DNA of 19,122 nucleotides from positions 1-19,122 of the forward strand of contig CAJTUY010000036.1 in the NCBI GenBank assembly GCA_910579415.1, read 5' to 3'. A program made the translations under genes and the position numbers. Each line of letters starts with the position of its first letter. Positions within the stretch are counted from its first letter, which is position 1. The notes beneath the pieces are model-generated. The model did no database searches. It saw only the letters and a program-made list of their open reading frames with translations, and was not told where the DNA came from. Below are positions 1 through 6,835 of this stretch, piece after piece. This DNA comes from an uncultured Clostridia bacterium (GTDB lineage: Bacteria; Bacillota; Clostridia; UBA1381).

Positions 1-103
1 ATATTTCTCCCTTTATCCATACATTATTAAGTATTATATTATGGTCAAGAATTTTCTTGACGTAACCGTTTATTTGTGAAACCGTAGCTACCTTTGCTTC
101 CAA
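1..103 (-). CDS. xseA: Exodeoxyribonuclease VII large subunit, N-terminal fragment
   Basis: Partial gene that runs off the left edge; only about 34 residues are present. Reading the minus strand from a TTG start at 103 gives a peptide containing VSQINGYVKKIL and then VWIKGEI, which is the start of the OB-fold nucleic-acid-binding domain of XseA. The large subunit, with XseB, degrades single-stranded DNA to acid-soluble oligonucleotides in the cytoplasm. An AAGGAGG ribosome site at 117-111 lies 7 nt before the TTG, which fixes this uncommon start codon. The stop of the upstream TsaD-like gene is only 2 nt away, so the two are almost certainly cotranscribed. The order nusB / TsaD-like / xseA is a known clostridial arrangement and supports the call. 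The catalytic part lies outside the window. Confidence 0.88.
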   Translation of the reverse strand, partial: MEAKVATVSQINGYVKKILDHNIILNNVWIKGEI

Positions 104-105
104 GC

Positions 106-1029
106 CTAAGCCTCCTTATGCGCCAAGCGCGCCAAATATGCTATTCCTACGGCATTATCGCAGGAGTATTCCTTCTTTGCAAAATACGTATCACCGTTAA
201 GATTGTTTCTGAGTCCTTCCCGTATAATTCCGTTTGAAGCCACACCACCGGCAATCAATATACGGCGGATACCCGTTTCCTTTATCGCATGATTTATTGT
301 CTTTACAAGTGTGTCGCGTACACATTCCAGTACACCCAGCGCAAGCGACGCGCTTTTCGGTGTACGCATTGCCCTTGTTTCCGCGCCCGAGAAATTCATA
401 TACGAACCGTCTGCGGATACGGGAAGCTTCTCGGCTGTATCTGAAGTCAGCGCAAGCGTTTCAAGTGCCTTGCCTGCCGGAAATGACAAGCCCATAGCTA
501 CGCCTACCCTGTCGATAAGCTGACCTGCGCTTATATCCCGTGTGCCGCCGATAATCTTATGCACAAAATTTATTCCTTCATAACGGCTCTTTAAAATTTC
601 AGTCGTTCCTCCAGACAGATGAACCGATAAAAAATCATCTTTCAGAAGGTCATACGCGCCGCAGGAATAAATCCCTGCCATTACATGCCCGTCCTGATGT
701 GAAAACTCATAAAGCGGCACTCCGAGCGCCGTACTTATAACCTCCGCATAACCCTTGCCTGCCAAAAAAACAGGCATATATGAGCCTTCCACAGTTCTTG
801 GACGCGTACTTACTCCCACCGCGCTGACAGAAGCAATATCAATCTTATCCGAAATCTGTGAAAAAAGCTCGGGAATCAGCTTCATATGCTGAAATACGCC
901 GTCGCTCTGACGTATTCCGCGCTCACCCTGCTTTACATACAGCAGTCTGCGTATATTTTCATCAGTTCTTCCGTCAGTCCATGCGACGGAAGCGGTGTAG
1001 TTGCTTGTATCAAAGCCTAATGTACTCAT
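106..1029 (-). CDS. TsaD/Kae1/Qri7-family paralog (M22 glycoprotease-like)
   Basis: 307 residues, shorter than canonical TsaD (about 340). It has the ASKHA-fold signs of the TsaD family: an N-terminal GFDTSNYTAS, the metal-binding HxxxH pair at H111 and H115 (SHQDGHV), SGGTTE near 139-144, DISAGQLIDRVG near 165-176, and a C-terminal IAGGVASNG nucleotide-binding motif. True TsaD works with TsaB and TsaE to make the t6A modification of ANN-decoding tRNAs. The copy found between nusB and xseA in Clostridia is a divergent paralog of unknown job, and the essential tsaD normally sits elsewhere. The start ATG overlaps the nusB stop (ATGA), with AAGGAG just upstream, so translation is probably coupled. 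An earlier reading of such proteins as sialoglycoprotein endopeptidases is not supported by anything visible here. I leave the symbol blank because I cannot tell whether the genome has another tsaD. Confidence 0.85.
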   Translation of the reverse strand: MSTLGFDTSNYTASVAWTDGRTDENIRRLLYVKQGERGIRQSDGVFQHMKLIPELFSQISDKIDIASVSAVGVSTRPRTVEGSYMPVFLAGKGYAEVISTALGVPLYEFSHQDGHVMAGIYSCGAYDLLKDDFLSVHLSGGTTEILKSRYEGINFVHKIIGGTRDISAGQLIDRVGVAMGLSFPAGKALETLALTSDTAEKLPVSADGSYMNFSGAETRAMRTPKSASLALGVLECVRDTLVKTINHAIKETGIRRILIAGGVASNGIIREGLRNNLNGDTYFAKKEYSCDNAVGIAYLARLAHKEA

Positions 1030-1439
1030 GAAAGCTCCTTGTAAACGCTTGCCAAAAGTCCGTTTACGAAATTCGGGTCGTCATCATCGCCGTAACGCTT
1101 TGCCAGCTCTACCGCTTCATTGATTGCCACCTTTTGGGGTACGTCATCGCGGTATTTCATTTCAAATATCGCAAGCTTTAAAATTGATAAAGACACCTTT
1201 GATATTCTTGAAATTGACCAGCTTGATTTAAGATTTCTCTTTATTATTTCCTCTATTTCCGTGCCGTGCTTACTGACTCCGTCAACAATATCGCGTATAT
1301 AACCAAGATTTGTTTCGCACTCGGGACGCTCCTTTAAAAGCTCGTCCAGCATTGCATCCATATCATCCGGATGTAAATTCATCTGAAATACCTGTGTAAA
1401 CGCTGCATCACGCGCTTCGCTTCTCGTCTGTCTTCTCAT
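1026..1439 (-). CDS. nusB: Transcription antitermination factor NusB
   Basis: 137 residues, the normal NusB length. The all-helical protein binds boxA RNA with NusE (S10) and supports antitermination of rRNA operons. Recognisable family positions are the N-terminal ARDAAFTQVFQM block, the central SSWSISRISKVSLSILKLAIFE block and the C-terminal VAINEAVELAKRYG followed by FVNGLLASVYKEL. It is the first gene of a nusB / TsaD-like / xseA operon, with a candidate promoter 42 nt upstream and a GGAAAGG ribosome site before the ATG. In many Clostridia nusB follows an asp23-family gene; here the upstream neighbour is instead a G5/3D protein with its own terminator, so nusB starts a new transcription unit. 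Confidence 0.95.
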   Translation of the reverse strand: MRRQTRSEARDAAFTQVFQMNLHPDDMDAMLDELLKERPECETNLGYIRDIVDGVSKHGTEIEEIIKRNLKSSWSISRISKVSLSILKLAIFEMKYRDDVPQKVAINEAVELAKRYGDDDDPNFVNGLLASVYKELS

Positions 1440-1480
1440 AGTATGTTCCTTTCCGTATCTGCCGCATATATTTCCATTTT

Positions 1481-1509
1481 AATATATCATAAATACAGTC
1501 AAAAATCAA
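1481..1509 (-). promoter_or_regulatory. Candidate sigma-A promoter for nusB operon
   Basis: On the minus strand TTGATT (1509-1504), a 17-nt spacer, then TATATT (1486-1481). It lies about 40 nt before the nusB start and after the terminator of the upstream gene, so the position fits. The hexamers are close to consensus but not perfect. Confidence 0.6.
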
Positions 1510-1557
1510 GTAAAAAAGTTATGCTGTGACTATGCTTCGGACAATTTCTGATAAGAC

Positions 1558-1580
1558 AAAAAACTGCCATAAGGCAGTTT
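1558..1580 (-). terminator. Intrinsic terminator of the G5/3D gene
   Basis: Minus-strand RNA forms an 8-bp stem AAACTGCC/GGCAGTTT with a TTAT loop, followed by a U run. It begins right after the stop codon of the G5/3D gene. The flanking sequence is T-rich on both strands, so it might also act on plus-strand transcripts, but no plus-strand gene lies there. Confidence 0.85.
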
Positions 1581-1581
1581 T

Positions 1582-2718
1582 TTAATTCAGTACATATACA
1601 ACACAGCTGCGTTTTCCAAACCCATGTGAACCATCCGGATAACATAGGTCTATCTTATTACCCTTAATGGCGCCGCCTGTATCCTCAGCGCTTGCCACAC
1701 CGTATGTCCACGAACCGTCAGCCGATGTTACATACACTCTCGAACCGAGAGGCACAACACTCGGGTCAACGGCAACTATACCATAGTCTAGCGGACTGCC
1801 GAGCGCAGAACATGTGCTTCCGCCGTTTTCCTCAGGCGCAGTCGAATATGCGGTGGCAGTCATTGTAATCTTTTTAGAATAACTGTAACCGTTTATTGTG
1901 CCGCCGTCATCTGTACGTCGGGGCTTTGCTGTAAATATTGTCTTAGGTTCGGGTGTCGGTACCGCCGTACCGCGCGCTATAACCTTGTTTCGCGCTTCTA
2001 CGATAACATTTTCGCTTACCGCTTCACGAGCCGCTTCCTCACCGTCTTTATATGTAACCTTATGCGCAACCTCTTTAATTCCGTCCTGTCCTTCGTCAAC
2101 AACGCGTTCGGTTCCTTCTAAGAGATTTGGGTCATCCACATATTCCACACCGCGCGCAATAGGTTCAGTAATAATTTCATCAGTATGACTTACAGATACC
2201 AGTTCTATTGTATCTCCTTCAGCAAGCGTATCTCCGTTTGCCGAAATCACATCATGCTCACCGGGTATATATCCGGCTTCAACCAGCGCATCTCTTACGT
2301 TGACCTTAGTAACCGTGACAACACATTCACAGTCACCCGCCTTTATAGTCACGCGTTTTCCGCGTTTTACAATTATATCGTCATTATCGTCAATAACCTT
2401 TTCGGCAGGTACGTTCAGCCTGTCCGTTTCGCTTATGTCAACTCCATGCTTCTCCAGAGCGTCCTCAACATTATTGCTTAATGTTCTTACGGTTTTAGTT
2501 TCATTTGTACCTGAAAACTCATCTATCTGAGTAATGGTTATTTCTTTGGCTGATACACCGTAAACCGCTCCGAAAGTCACAACTACAACCGAAATAAGCG
2601 TCACAAGCACAGCAGTACGCCTTCTACGCGCCGCCCTGAGCTTCGCCTGCTTTTTCTCCTCACGCTTTGAGCGTATTTCCTCAAGCAGTTCACGTTTTGT
2701 TTTTTCATATGTAGTCAT
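1582..2718 (-). CDS. YabE-like secreted G5 and 3D domain cell-wall protein
   Basis: 378 residues. A charged cytoplasmic N-terminus (1-34) is followed by one hydrophobic segment (about 35-56), acting as signal anchor or signal peptide. Two DUF348 ubiquitin-like modules (about 60-115 and 120-172), a G5 domain (about 173-250), a Pro/Thr linker, and a C-terminal 3D domain (about 286-378) follow. The three aspartates that name the 3D fold are visible at D318 (VDP), D346 (EDTGG) and D357 (KIDL), so the MltA-like active site looks complete. Relatives such as Bacillus YabE and the Rpf/Sps proteins act on peptidoglycan as lytic enzymes outside the cell. The family member YabE has three DUF348 modules; this one seems to have two. 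The gene is single, with a strong promoter, a long structured leader and its own terminator. The ribosome site before the ATG is weak (AGAAAGG lies 14 nt away), which may matter for control. Confidence 0.9.
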   Translation of the reverse strand: MTTYEKTKRELLEEIRSKREEKKQAKLRAARRRRTAVLVTLISVVVVTFGAVYGVSAKEITITQIDEFSGTNETKTVRTLSNNVEDALEKHGVDISETDRLNVPAEKVIDDNDDIIVKRGKRVTIKAGDCECVVTVTKVNVRDALVEAGYIPGEHDVISANGDTLAEGDTIELVSVSHTDEIITEPIARGVEYVDDPNLLEGTERVVDEGQDGIKEVAHKVTYKDGEEAAREAVSENVIVEARNKVIARGTAVPTPEPKTIFTAKPRRTDDGGTINGYSYSKKITMTATAYSTAPEENGGSTCSALGSPLDYGIVAVDPSVVPLGSRVYVTSADGSWTYGVASAEDTGGAIKGNKIDLCYPDGSHGFGKRSCVVYVLN

Positions 2719-2895
2719 AAATTTTCCATAGCCTTTCTGCCCGCAGACAGTAAATGAAAATTTTAATACCTTACAGCGGGCAGTAAGGCATTAAATGGTT
2801 TCTTTTCCCCCACTCGCGGAATGTATTCGCAAAAAATTAAAACATGATTTTTTGCGCTATATTTCCACTTTATGTAAATCCCTTCCATTACTTAG
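2719..2895 (-). promoter_or_regulatory. Structured 5' leader of G5/3D gene, candidate cis-regulatory RNA
   Basis: About 175 nt separate the predicted transcription start from the ATG. Two strong hairpins are visible on the minus-strand RNA. One has a perfect 10-bp stem CGCAAAAAAT/ATTTTTTGCG (2856-2828). The other has a 13-bp stem with one G-U pair (2795-2783 with 2774-2762) and an 8-nt loop UGCCCGCU. The loop is exactly complementary to GCGGGCA at 2744-2738, just before the start codon, so a pseudoknot could hide or expose the ribosome-loading region. A run GUGGGGGAAAAGAAACC lies between the hairpins. I do not recognise a named riboswitch class. Confidence 0.5.
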
Positions 2896-2900
2896 GTGAC

Positions 2901-2929
2901 AGTATACTACAATTTTGTTACATTGTCAA
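2901..2929 (-). promoter_or_regulatory. Sigma-A promoter for G5/3D gene
   Basis: Minus strand TTGACA (2929-2924), 17-nt spacer, TATACT (2906-2901). The -35 is perfect and the -10 is one base off consensus. It drives a leader of about 175 nt. It is divergent from the weaker candidate promoter of the small plus-strand gene, about 70 nt away. Confidence 0.85.
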
Positions 2930-2973
2930 TACTTTATTACGTTTTTATTACAAAATAACCTCAAATGTTTCAT

Positions 2974-3000
2974 TTGTGTAATAAAAAATACGTATATAAT
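2974..3000 (+). promoter_or_regulatory. Candidate promoter for small tail-anchored protein
   Basis: A perfect TATAAT -10 lies at 2995-3000. The best -35 is TTGTGT at 2974-2979, with a short 15-nt spacer, so the match is only fair. The surrounding sequence is very AT-rich, which raises the chance of a false match. The leader to the ATG at 3108 would be about 100 nt and shows no clear structure. Confidence 0.4.
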
Positions 3001-3107
3001 ATGTATATGCAGGCAATTTACAGATTATTACAAAAATTTATGAATGTATATGAAATAAGCGTAACGGAAATAATAGGTAATAAATATAACCCATGAAAGG
3101 AGTTAAT

Positions 3108-3377
3108 ATGAAAGAAATGACAAAAAAGGTGGTAATACTTAATAATTTTTCATCGCCGTATGTAAGTGAAGCAATAGTAGTTTTAAAGGATTATAACCCG
3201 AAGCTGGAGGGTAAAGCCATTGAGGATGCGGAAATGATTGTAAGCCGTTATATTGAACGCATAGAAAAAAACGGACAGTTCGTACGAACTGCCCGAAAAA
3301 AATCAAAACTGACAAAATTTATTGTTGGCTCAATTATTGCTGCGCTTATTATAGCCGCTGTAAAATGCTTTATTTAA
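3108..3377 (+). CDS. Small tail-anchored membrane protein, unknown function
   Basis: 89 residues. I place the start at 3108 rather than the ATG at 3093 because AAAGGAG (3096-3102) lies 5 nt before 3108 and would otherwise be inside the gene. Residues 1-55 are soluble and probably helical. A basic patch RTARKKSKLTK (60-70) is followed by a C-terminal hydrophobic helix (about 71-89) that ends the protein, so it is probably held in the membrane by its tail with the N-terminus in the cytoplasm. I do not recognise the family. The 3' end overlaps the convergent zinc-ribbon gene by 8 nt, and its coding sequence carries that gene's terminator. Codon use and the good ribosome site suggest a real gene. 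Confidence 0.65.
   Translation: MKEMTKKVVILNNFSSPYVSEAIVVLKDYNPKLEGKAIEDAEMIVSRYIERIEKNGQFVRTARKKSKLTKFIVGSIIAALIIAAVKCFI
3265..3295 (-). terminator. Intrinsic terminator of zinc-ribbon gene, inside the opposing CDS
   Basis: Minus-strand RNA forms a 10-bp stem with one G-U pair and a GUAC loop (3295-3272), then seven U (3271-3265). The core CAGTTCGTACGAACTG is a perfect 16-base palindrome. It lies about 75 nt past the stop of the zinc-ribbon gene and within codons about 53-63 of the convergent small gene. On the plus strand the hairpin is followed by A, so it should not stop the small gene's own transcription. Confidence 0.8.
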
Positions 3378-4140
3378 AGTTTGAATCAATATAAGCTATG
3401 TAGTCCTGGTACCGCTTCAAAGATGAAGATGAAGCGTCATATGTGAAATCATAATAAACAGATATACCGTTTCTTATAATACATTTTCTGTGATTTATCT
3501 TGCCGTCAAGTTCAAGAGTAATCGCATACCAGTCATCGCCCGCACGCGAATACGATACATTATCACCCTTAGCGGCATATTCCATCATAACGTCTTTGGG
3601 TATACCTCCCTTGCCCTCCTGCGATACAATCATTGCCGCGCCGCCAAGCGGGTCTGTAAGGTTGAGCTTTTCGCCGGCTGACGTTGTGTTTGAATGAAAA
3701 TCCGACGGATACGGACATGTTATATTGCCTATTGTAAGAACAGAATAACCGTTTTTAGCCGCCGAAGCCGTTGAATTCGGTGAAACCGCCGGCGCGGATG
3801 ATGCTCCGTTACCGCTCATTGTAGCGGCAGGCTGACCTACATTTCCGCCCTTCGGGAATATATTATAACCGATTATCACGCTGACTACTGCGATAAGTAC
3901 TATAATTATAAGGAACATAAATGTATTTCCTTTTTTCTTTTTACGCTTTTTACTTACAGATTGTCTTGCTTCCTTTTCCGCAAGACGCTTCTTGCGGTTA
4001 AGACGCTCCGCCTTAAGCTCTTCTATTTCCTGCCTTTTTGCGGATTGACCGCTTTGCTGGCTCTTTCTGACAGAATGACCGCATCTGTCGCAAAAGCGCA
4101 TACCTTCCTTTAATTGTCTGCCGCAATTTTTGCAGTACAT
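3370..4140 (-). CDS. Zinc-ribbon single-pass membrane protein, unknown function
   Basis: 256 residues. The N-terminus is a four-cysteine zinc ribbon (C3, C6, C17, C20; CxxC...CxxC), followed by a very basic, probably coiled segment (about 25-72), one membrane helix (about 73-95), a Gly/Ala/Ser/Pro linker and an external domain (about 130-256). The zinc ribbon is therefore cytoplasmic and the C-terminal domain outside. The external part (TIGNITCPYPSDF... and YDFTYDASSSSLKRYQDYIAYI) resembles small secreted alpha/beta domains that follow a zinc_ribbon_2 module in many Clostridia, but no function is assigned to them. It has its own promoter, a strong GGAGGGG ribosome site and a terminator inside the convergent gene, so it is transcribed alone. 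Confidence 0.75.
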   Translation of the reverse strand: MYCKNCGRQLKEGMRFCDRCGHSVRKSQQSGQSAKRQEIEELKAERLNRKKRLAEKEARQSVSKKRKKKKGNTFMFLIIIVLIAVVSVIIGYNIFPKGGNVGQPAATMSGNGASSAPAVSPNSTASAAKNGYSVLTIGNITCPYPSDFHSNTTSAGEKLNLTDPLGGAAMIVSQEGKGGIPKDVMMEYAAKGDNVSYSRAGDDWYAITLELDGKINHRKCIIRNGISVYYDFTYDASSSSLKRYQDYIAYIDSNFK

Positions 4141-4177
4141 TTACACCCCTCCGAAACCTTTGTTTTAACTATTTGAT

Positions 4178-4206
4178 ATTATACTATATATTGTGGTTAA
4201 ATGCAA
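4178..4206 (-). promoter_or_regulatory. Sigma-A promoter for zinc-ribbon membrane protein
   Basis: Minus strand TTGCAT (4206-4201), 17-nt spacer, TATAAT (4183-4178), followed by a leader of about 30 nt to the ATG with GGAGGGG. It lies in the 144-nt gap after the Nudix gene. Confidence 0.75.
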
Positions 4207-4284
4207 GAGATTTTCGTAATTTTATTACATATTGATTACAAGTATTGAAAAACGCCTGCAATATTTGTAATGAAATTGCAATCT

Positions 4285-4818
4285 TTAATCTATGATTTCT
4301 TTGGTTTTTAAAATGGCAATAGCTGTTTTTGCGTCATAAATTTCATTTTGCATAACTTTTTTATATAACTCGTCAAGACTGTATTTTTTTACATTTAAAA
4401 ATTCGCCGTCGTCCAAATTCTGTCCGACAAATTCCAAATCACGCGCAAGATATATATTCAGTTTTTCCTCGCAGTAGCCGGGTGTTGCATAATATTCGCC
4501 CAGATGTACAAATTTCTTTGCCTTGTAACCTGTTTCCTCAATAAGTTCACGCTTACCGCACTCCAGAGGGTCTTCACCGTATTCCAGCTTGCCTGCCGGA
4601 ATTTCAAGCATCATGCTCTGCGCCGCAATTCTGTACTGCGACACCATAAATACCTCATTATTTTCATTAACGGCAATAACTCCCACACCTCCAGGATGTC
4701 CGACAAGCTCGCGGTCTGCAAACTGTCCGTCCGGAAGTTCAACCTTTTCAAGACGTACATTGATTATTTTTCCGTCATAAATAGTTTCACCTGAAATCGT
4801 TTTTTCCTCAAAATTCAT
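4285..4818 (-). CDS. Nudix hydrolase, ADP-ribose pyrophosphatase type
   Basis: 177 residues, the usual size for bacterial ADP-ribose pyrophosphatases (NudF type), which split ADP-ribose into AMP and ribose-5-phosphate. The Nudix box G-x5-E-x7-REL-x-EE-x-G is complete: G76, E82, R90-E91-L92, E94-E95, G97. The EETIYDGKI..V....V.LPDG N-terminus and the AAQSMMLEIPAGKLEYGE context are typical of this subfamily rather than of MutT. It is cytoplasmic and has no signal sequence. The GGAGG ribosome site overlaps the last codons of the methyltransferase gene 3 nt upstream, so it is the last gene of the long operon. No strong terminator follows; only a weak 6-bp stem TGCAAT/ATTGCA and a GGCGUUUUU run are seen before the next promoter. 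Confidence 0.88.
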   Translation of the reverse strand: MNFEEKTISGETIYDGKIINVRLEKVELPDGQFADRELVGHPGGVGVIAVNENNEVFMVSQYRIAAQSMMLEIPAGKLEYGEDPLECGKRELIEETGYKAKKFVHLGEYYATPGYCEEKLNIYLARDLEFVGQNLDDGEFLNVKKYSLDELYKKVMQNEIYDAKTAIAILKTKEIID

Positions 4819-4821
4819 ACC

Positions 4822-5967
4822 CTACCTCCTCAAAAATCTTTCAAGCGCAGGATTTACATTGAGTATTTCTTTTAAATTATTATACTCTTTTGCAGACTTC
4901 TCGTTTTTTCTGCCTGTATAAACTGCCCTTATCATTATATTTTTCGGTGTTTCAAGCGGCGAAATATACTCAATCATGCTCACCTTATAACCCACGCTTT
5001 CCAGATATGCGGCACGTATACCGTCAGTCAGCGTATCGGCAAGCCGCGCCTTCAGTATACCGTGACGCGTAATCGCCTCAAAAGGAGCATATGAATACTG
5101 TTTTAAAATATCCTTATGACAGCACGGCACACTGACAATTGCGCGTGAATCAGCGCGTATACCGAGTGCAAGCGCCATATCAGTAGCCGTGTCACACGCA
5201 TGCAGTGATATTACAATATCGGGGCGGACAGACGGTGTATATTCAGTTAAATCCGCCTGAATAAACTCCATATTGTTGTAACCGAGATTTTTTGCAATAC
5301 GCTTTGAGGCGGTTATTACCGTTTCCGAATAATCCACACCGATAAAACGGCATTTCTTTTTAAGGATTTCACGCATATAAAAATTCAGCACAAACGACAG
5401 ATAGCTTTTTCCGCATGCCGCGTCAAGTATAACGTATTCGTCACGCTCACCGATTTCTTTAATCACTCCCTGCATAAGCTCGACAAAATAATCAATCTGA
5501 TTATACTTACGTATTTTATCATTTTTAATCTTGTCGTTTTTTGCTAAAATTCCGATTTCCGTAAGCAAATCCTTTGCAAGCGCGGGATTTACGACATATT
5601 CGCGTCCCGTCTGCACCGCGCTCGTTTTATTTACCTCTGCGGTAACGTCCTCATGACGCATATTTACCTTTTTATCGCTTATATCAATTACAATTTTTGC
5701 GCCGCGCTCAGTATAAATTACCTGAGCTTCATCATATTTTGTAAGCTCTTCAGCGATTATATTCCATATTTCATCGCGCTTTACCTCTCGCTTTACCGCC
5801 TGATAGTCAAGTATTATTTCATCACCGTACAGAATTTTTGCAGGAAAATTTTTTGTTCCGGATTTAAAATTTATTGTAATATCCGTAAAAAACAGCTTGT
5901 TTTCCTCCATACGCGATATAAGTCCAGTGAAAAACAGGCTCGCTTTTTGTATTGTTTTTTTATTCAT
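4822..5967 (-). CDS. Class I SAM-dependent methyltransferase (Methyltransf_32-like)
   Basis: 381 residues. An N-terminal region of about 115 residues of unknown fold is followed by a linker and a Rossmann methyltransferase domain. Motif I is VILDAACGKSYLSF (179-192), the acidic end of beta 2 is FIGVDYSE (208-215), and motif IV is IVISLHACDTATDMAL (251-266), followed by VPCCHK (280-285). The HACDTATD and CCHK motifs mark the Methyltransf_32 group, whose members include proteins related to human METTL25/RRNAD1. The substrate is not known; RNA or protein are both possible. No membrane segment is present. AGGAGAG precedes the ATG, and the gene follows the GH43-like gene by 9 nt and precedes the Nudix gene by 3 nt, so all are likely one message. 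Confidence 0.82.
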   Translation of the reverse strand: MNKKTIQKASLFFTGLISRMEENKLFFTDITINFKSGTKNFPAKILYGDEIILDYQAVKREVKRDEIWNIIAEELTKYDEAQVIYTERGAKIVIDISDKKVNMRHEDVTAEVNKTSAVQTGREYVVNPALAKDLLTEIGILAKNDKIKNDKIRKYNQIDYFVELMQGVIKEIGERDEYVILDAACGKSYLSFVLNFYMREILKKKCRFIGVDYSETVITASKRIAKNLGYNNMEFIQADLTEYTPSVRPDIVISLHACDTATDMALALGIRADSRAIVSVPCCHKDILKQYSYAPFEAITRHGILKARLADTLTDGIRAAYLESVGYKVSMIEYISPLETPKNIMIRAVYTGRKNEKSAKEYNNLKEILNVNPALERFLRR

Positions 5968-5976
5968 AATTCTCTC

Positions 5977-6834
5977 CTACTTTACAAACAGCATTCCATC
6001 TTTTTCTTTAAGTTCAAAGTACGCGGGACGTTCCAGCGGATTTTTATTCGGTGAATGCAATAATAAAAGCAGACGTCCGTCAAACGTATTAAAAATCATA
6101 CCGTGCCCGCCGTCTTTTTTAAACAGCAGTTCGTCGCGCTGAATCCACTTACCGTCAATATCGCCGTTATCGGAAATTGCAATAGCCTCCGTGTAACCCT
6201 CCTTACCCATACTTGACCACAGGAGCAGCAGAGTACCGTCCTTACAGCGGTACGGATAAGGACCGTCAGTTATATAAATCCCCTCGCGTCCCTCGACAAT
6301 CCAACTTGCCTCGCTTGCTTTAAACAAAGTAAACGGTTCGCCTTCAGCGCGTTTTAAATCTGCGCTCATTCTGACGGCACACATTTCGCCGTCCTGTACC
6401 TGCACCCATTCATGACAGAAAATCATATACGGCTCACCGTTTTTGCTTATGTACAGCGTACCGTCAAGCGCTTCCCAGTCCGGCGGTGTTATTGTACCGT
6501 CACTCCATACAGTAAATTTACCGTCTGGAGCATCAGCGCGCAATACCATTGTACCGCGACATCTGTCCTCTGATTTAAAAGACGCGAACATATAAAACGC
6601 CCCGTTGTACTCGTATACCTCAGGCGCCCAGTAATGCCTGTCAGCCCAAAAATCAGGTGTACGCGTAAATATTTCTTTCGTTTCAGACCAGTTTTCAAGG
6701 TCTGCGCTTATATACACGTCAAGACCTGTCGCACTGTCGCCCCAGACCTCGCTGCCGCGCGAACCGTATAGGTAGTATTTGCCGTCATACGGCAGTATAA
6801 ATGGGTCGCGTATGTTTATTTCACTTCGTTTCAT
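5977..6834 (-). CDS. GH43-like five-bladed beta-propeller glycosidase
   Basis: 285 residues with no signal peptide, so cytoplasmic. Features of glycoside hydrolase family 43 are the N-terminal IRDPFILPYDGKYYLYG (catalytic base D10), the HYWAPEVYEYNGAFYMF blade (68-83), ALDGTLYISKNGEPYMIF (candidate pKa-tuning D124), YITDGPYPYRCKDGTLLLLWSS (188-208) and a terminal GGHGMIF...LLLLLHSPN blade. Family members cut arabinose- or xylose-containing glycans. In many GH43 enzymes the general acid is a Glu in an EGP motif; here the motif reads TDGP with E181 and E184 a few residues before, so the acid residue needs structural checking. It lies 1 nt after the GH51 gene, with AAAGGCGG as ribosome site inside that gene's end, which supports a joint role in arabinan or arabinoxylan breakdown. 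The exact substrate is inferred only. Confidence 0.85.
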   Translation of the reverse strand: MKRSEINIRDPFILPYDGKYYLYGSRGSEVWGDSATGLDVYISADLENWSETKEIFTRTPDFWADRHYWAPEVYEYNGAFYMFASFKSEDRCRGTMVLRADAPDGKFTVWSDGTITPPDWEALDGTLYISKNGEPYMIFCHEWVQVQDGEMCAVRMSADLKRAEGEPFTLFKASEASWIVEGREGIYITDGPYPYRCKDGTLLLLWSSMGKEGYTEAIAISDNGDIDGKWIQRDELLFKKDGGHGMIFNTFDGRLLLLLHSPNKNPLERPAYFELKEKDGMLFVK

Positions 6835-6835
6835 A

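Noticed and set aside
2719..2895. c-di-AMP (ydaO/yuaA) riboswitch before the G5/3D gene
   Set aside because: The G-rich GUGGGGGA run and the gene type suggest it, but I could not find the conserved GGGGUGAAUC and CCGUCAGCUAACCUCG-like elements of that class, so I describe only the structure seen.
3093..3107. Upstream ATG as start of the small tail-anchored protein
   Set aside because: The AAAGGAG ribosome site lies between this ATG and the one at 3108, so translation most likely starts at 3108.
4200..4284. Strong terminator after the Nudix gene
   Set aside because: Only a 6-bp AT-rich stem with a long loop and a separate short U run are present; this is too weak to call.
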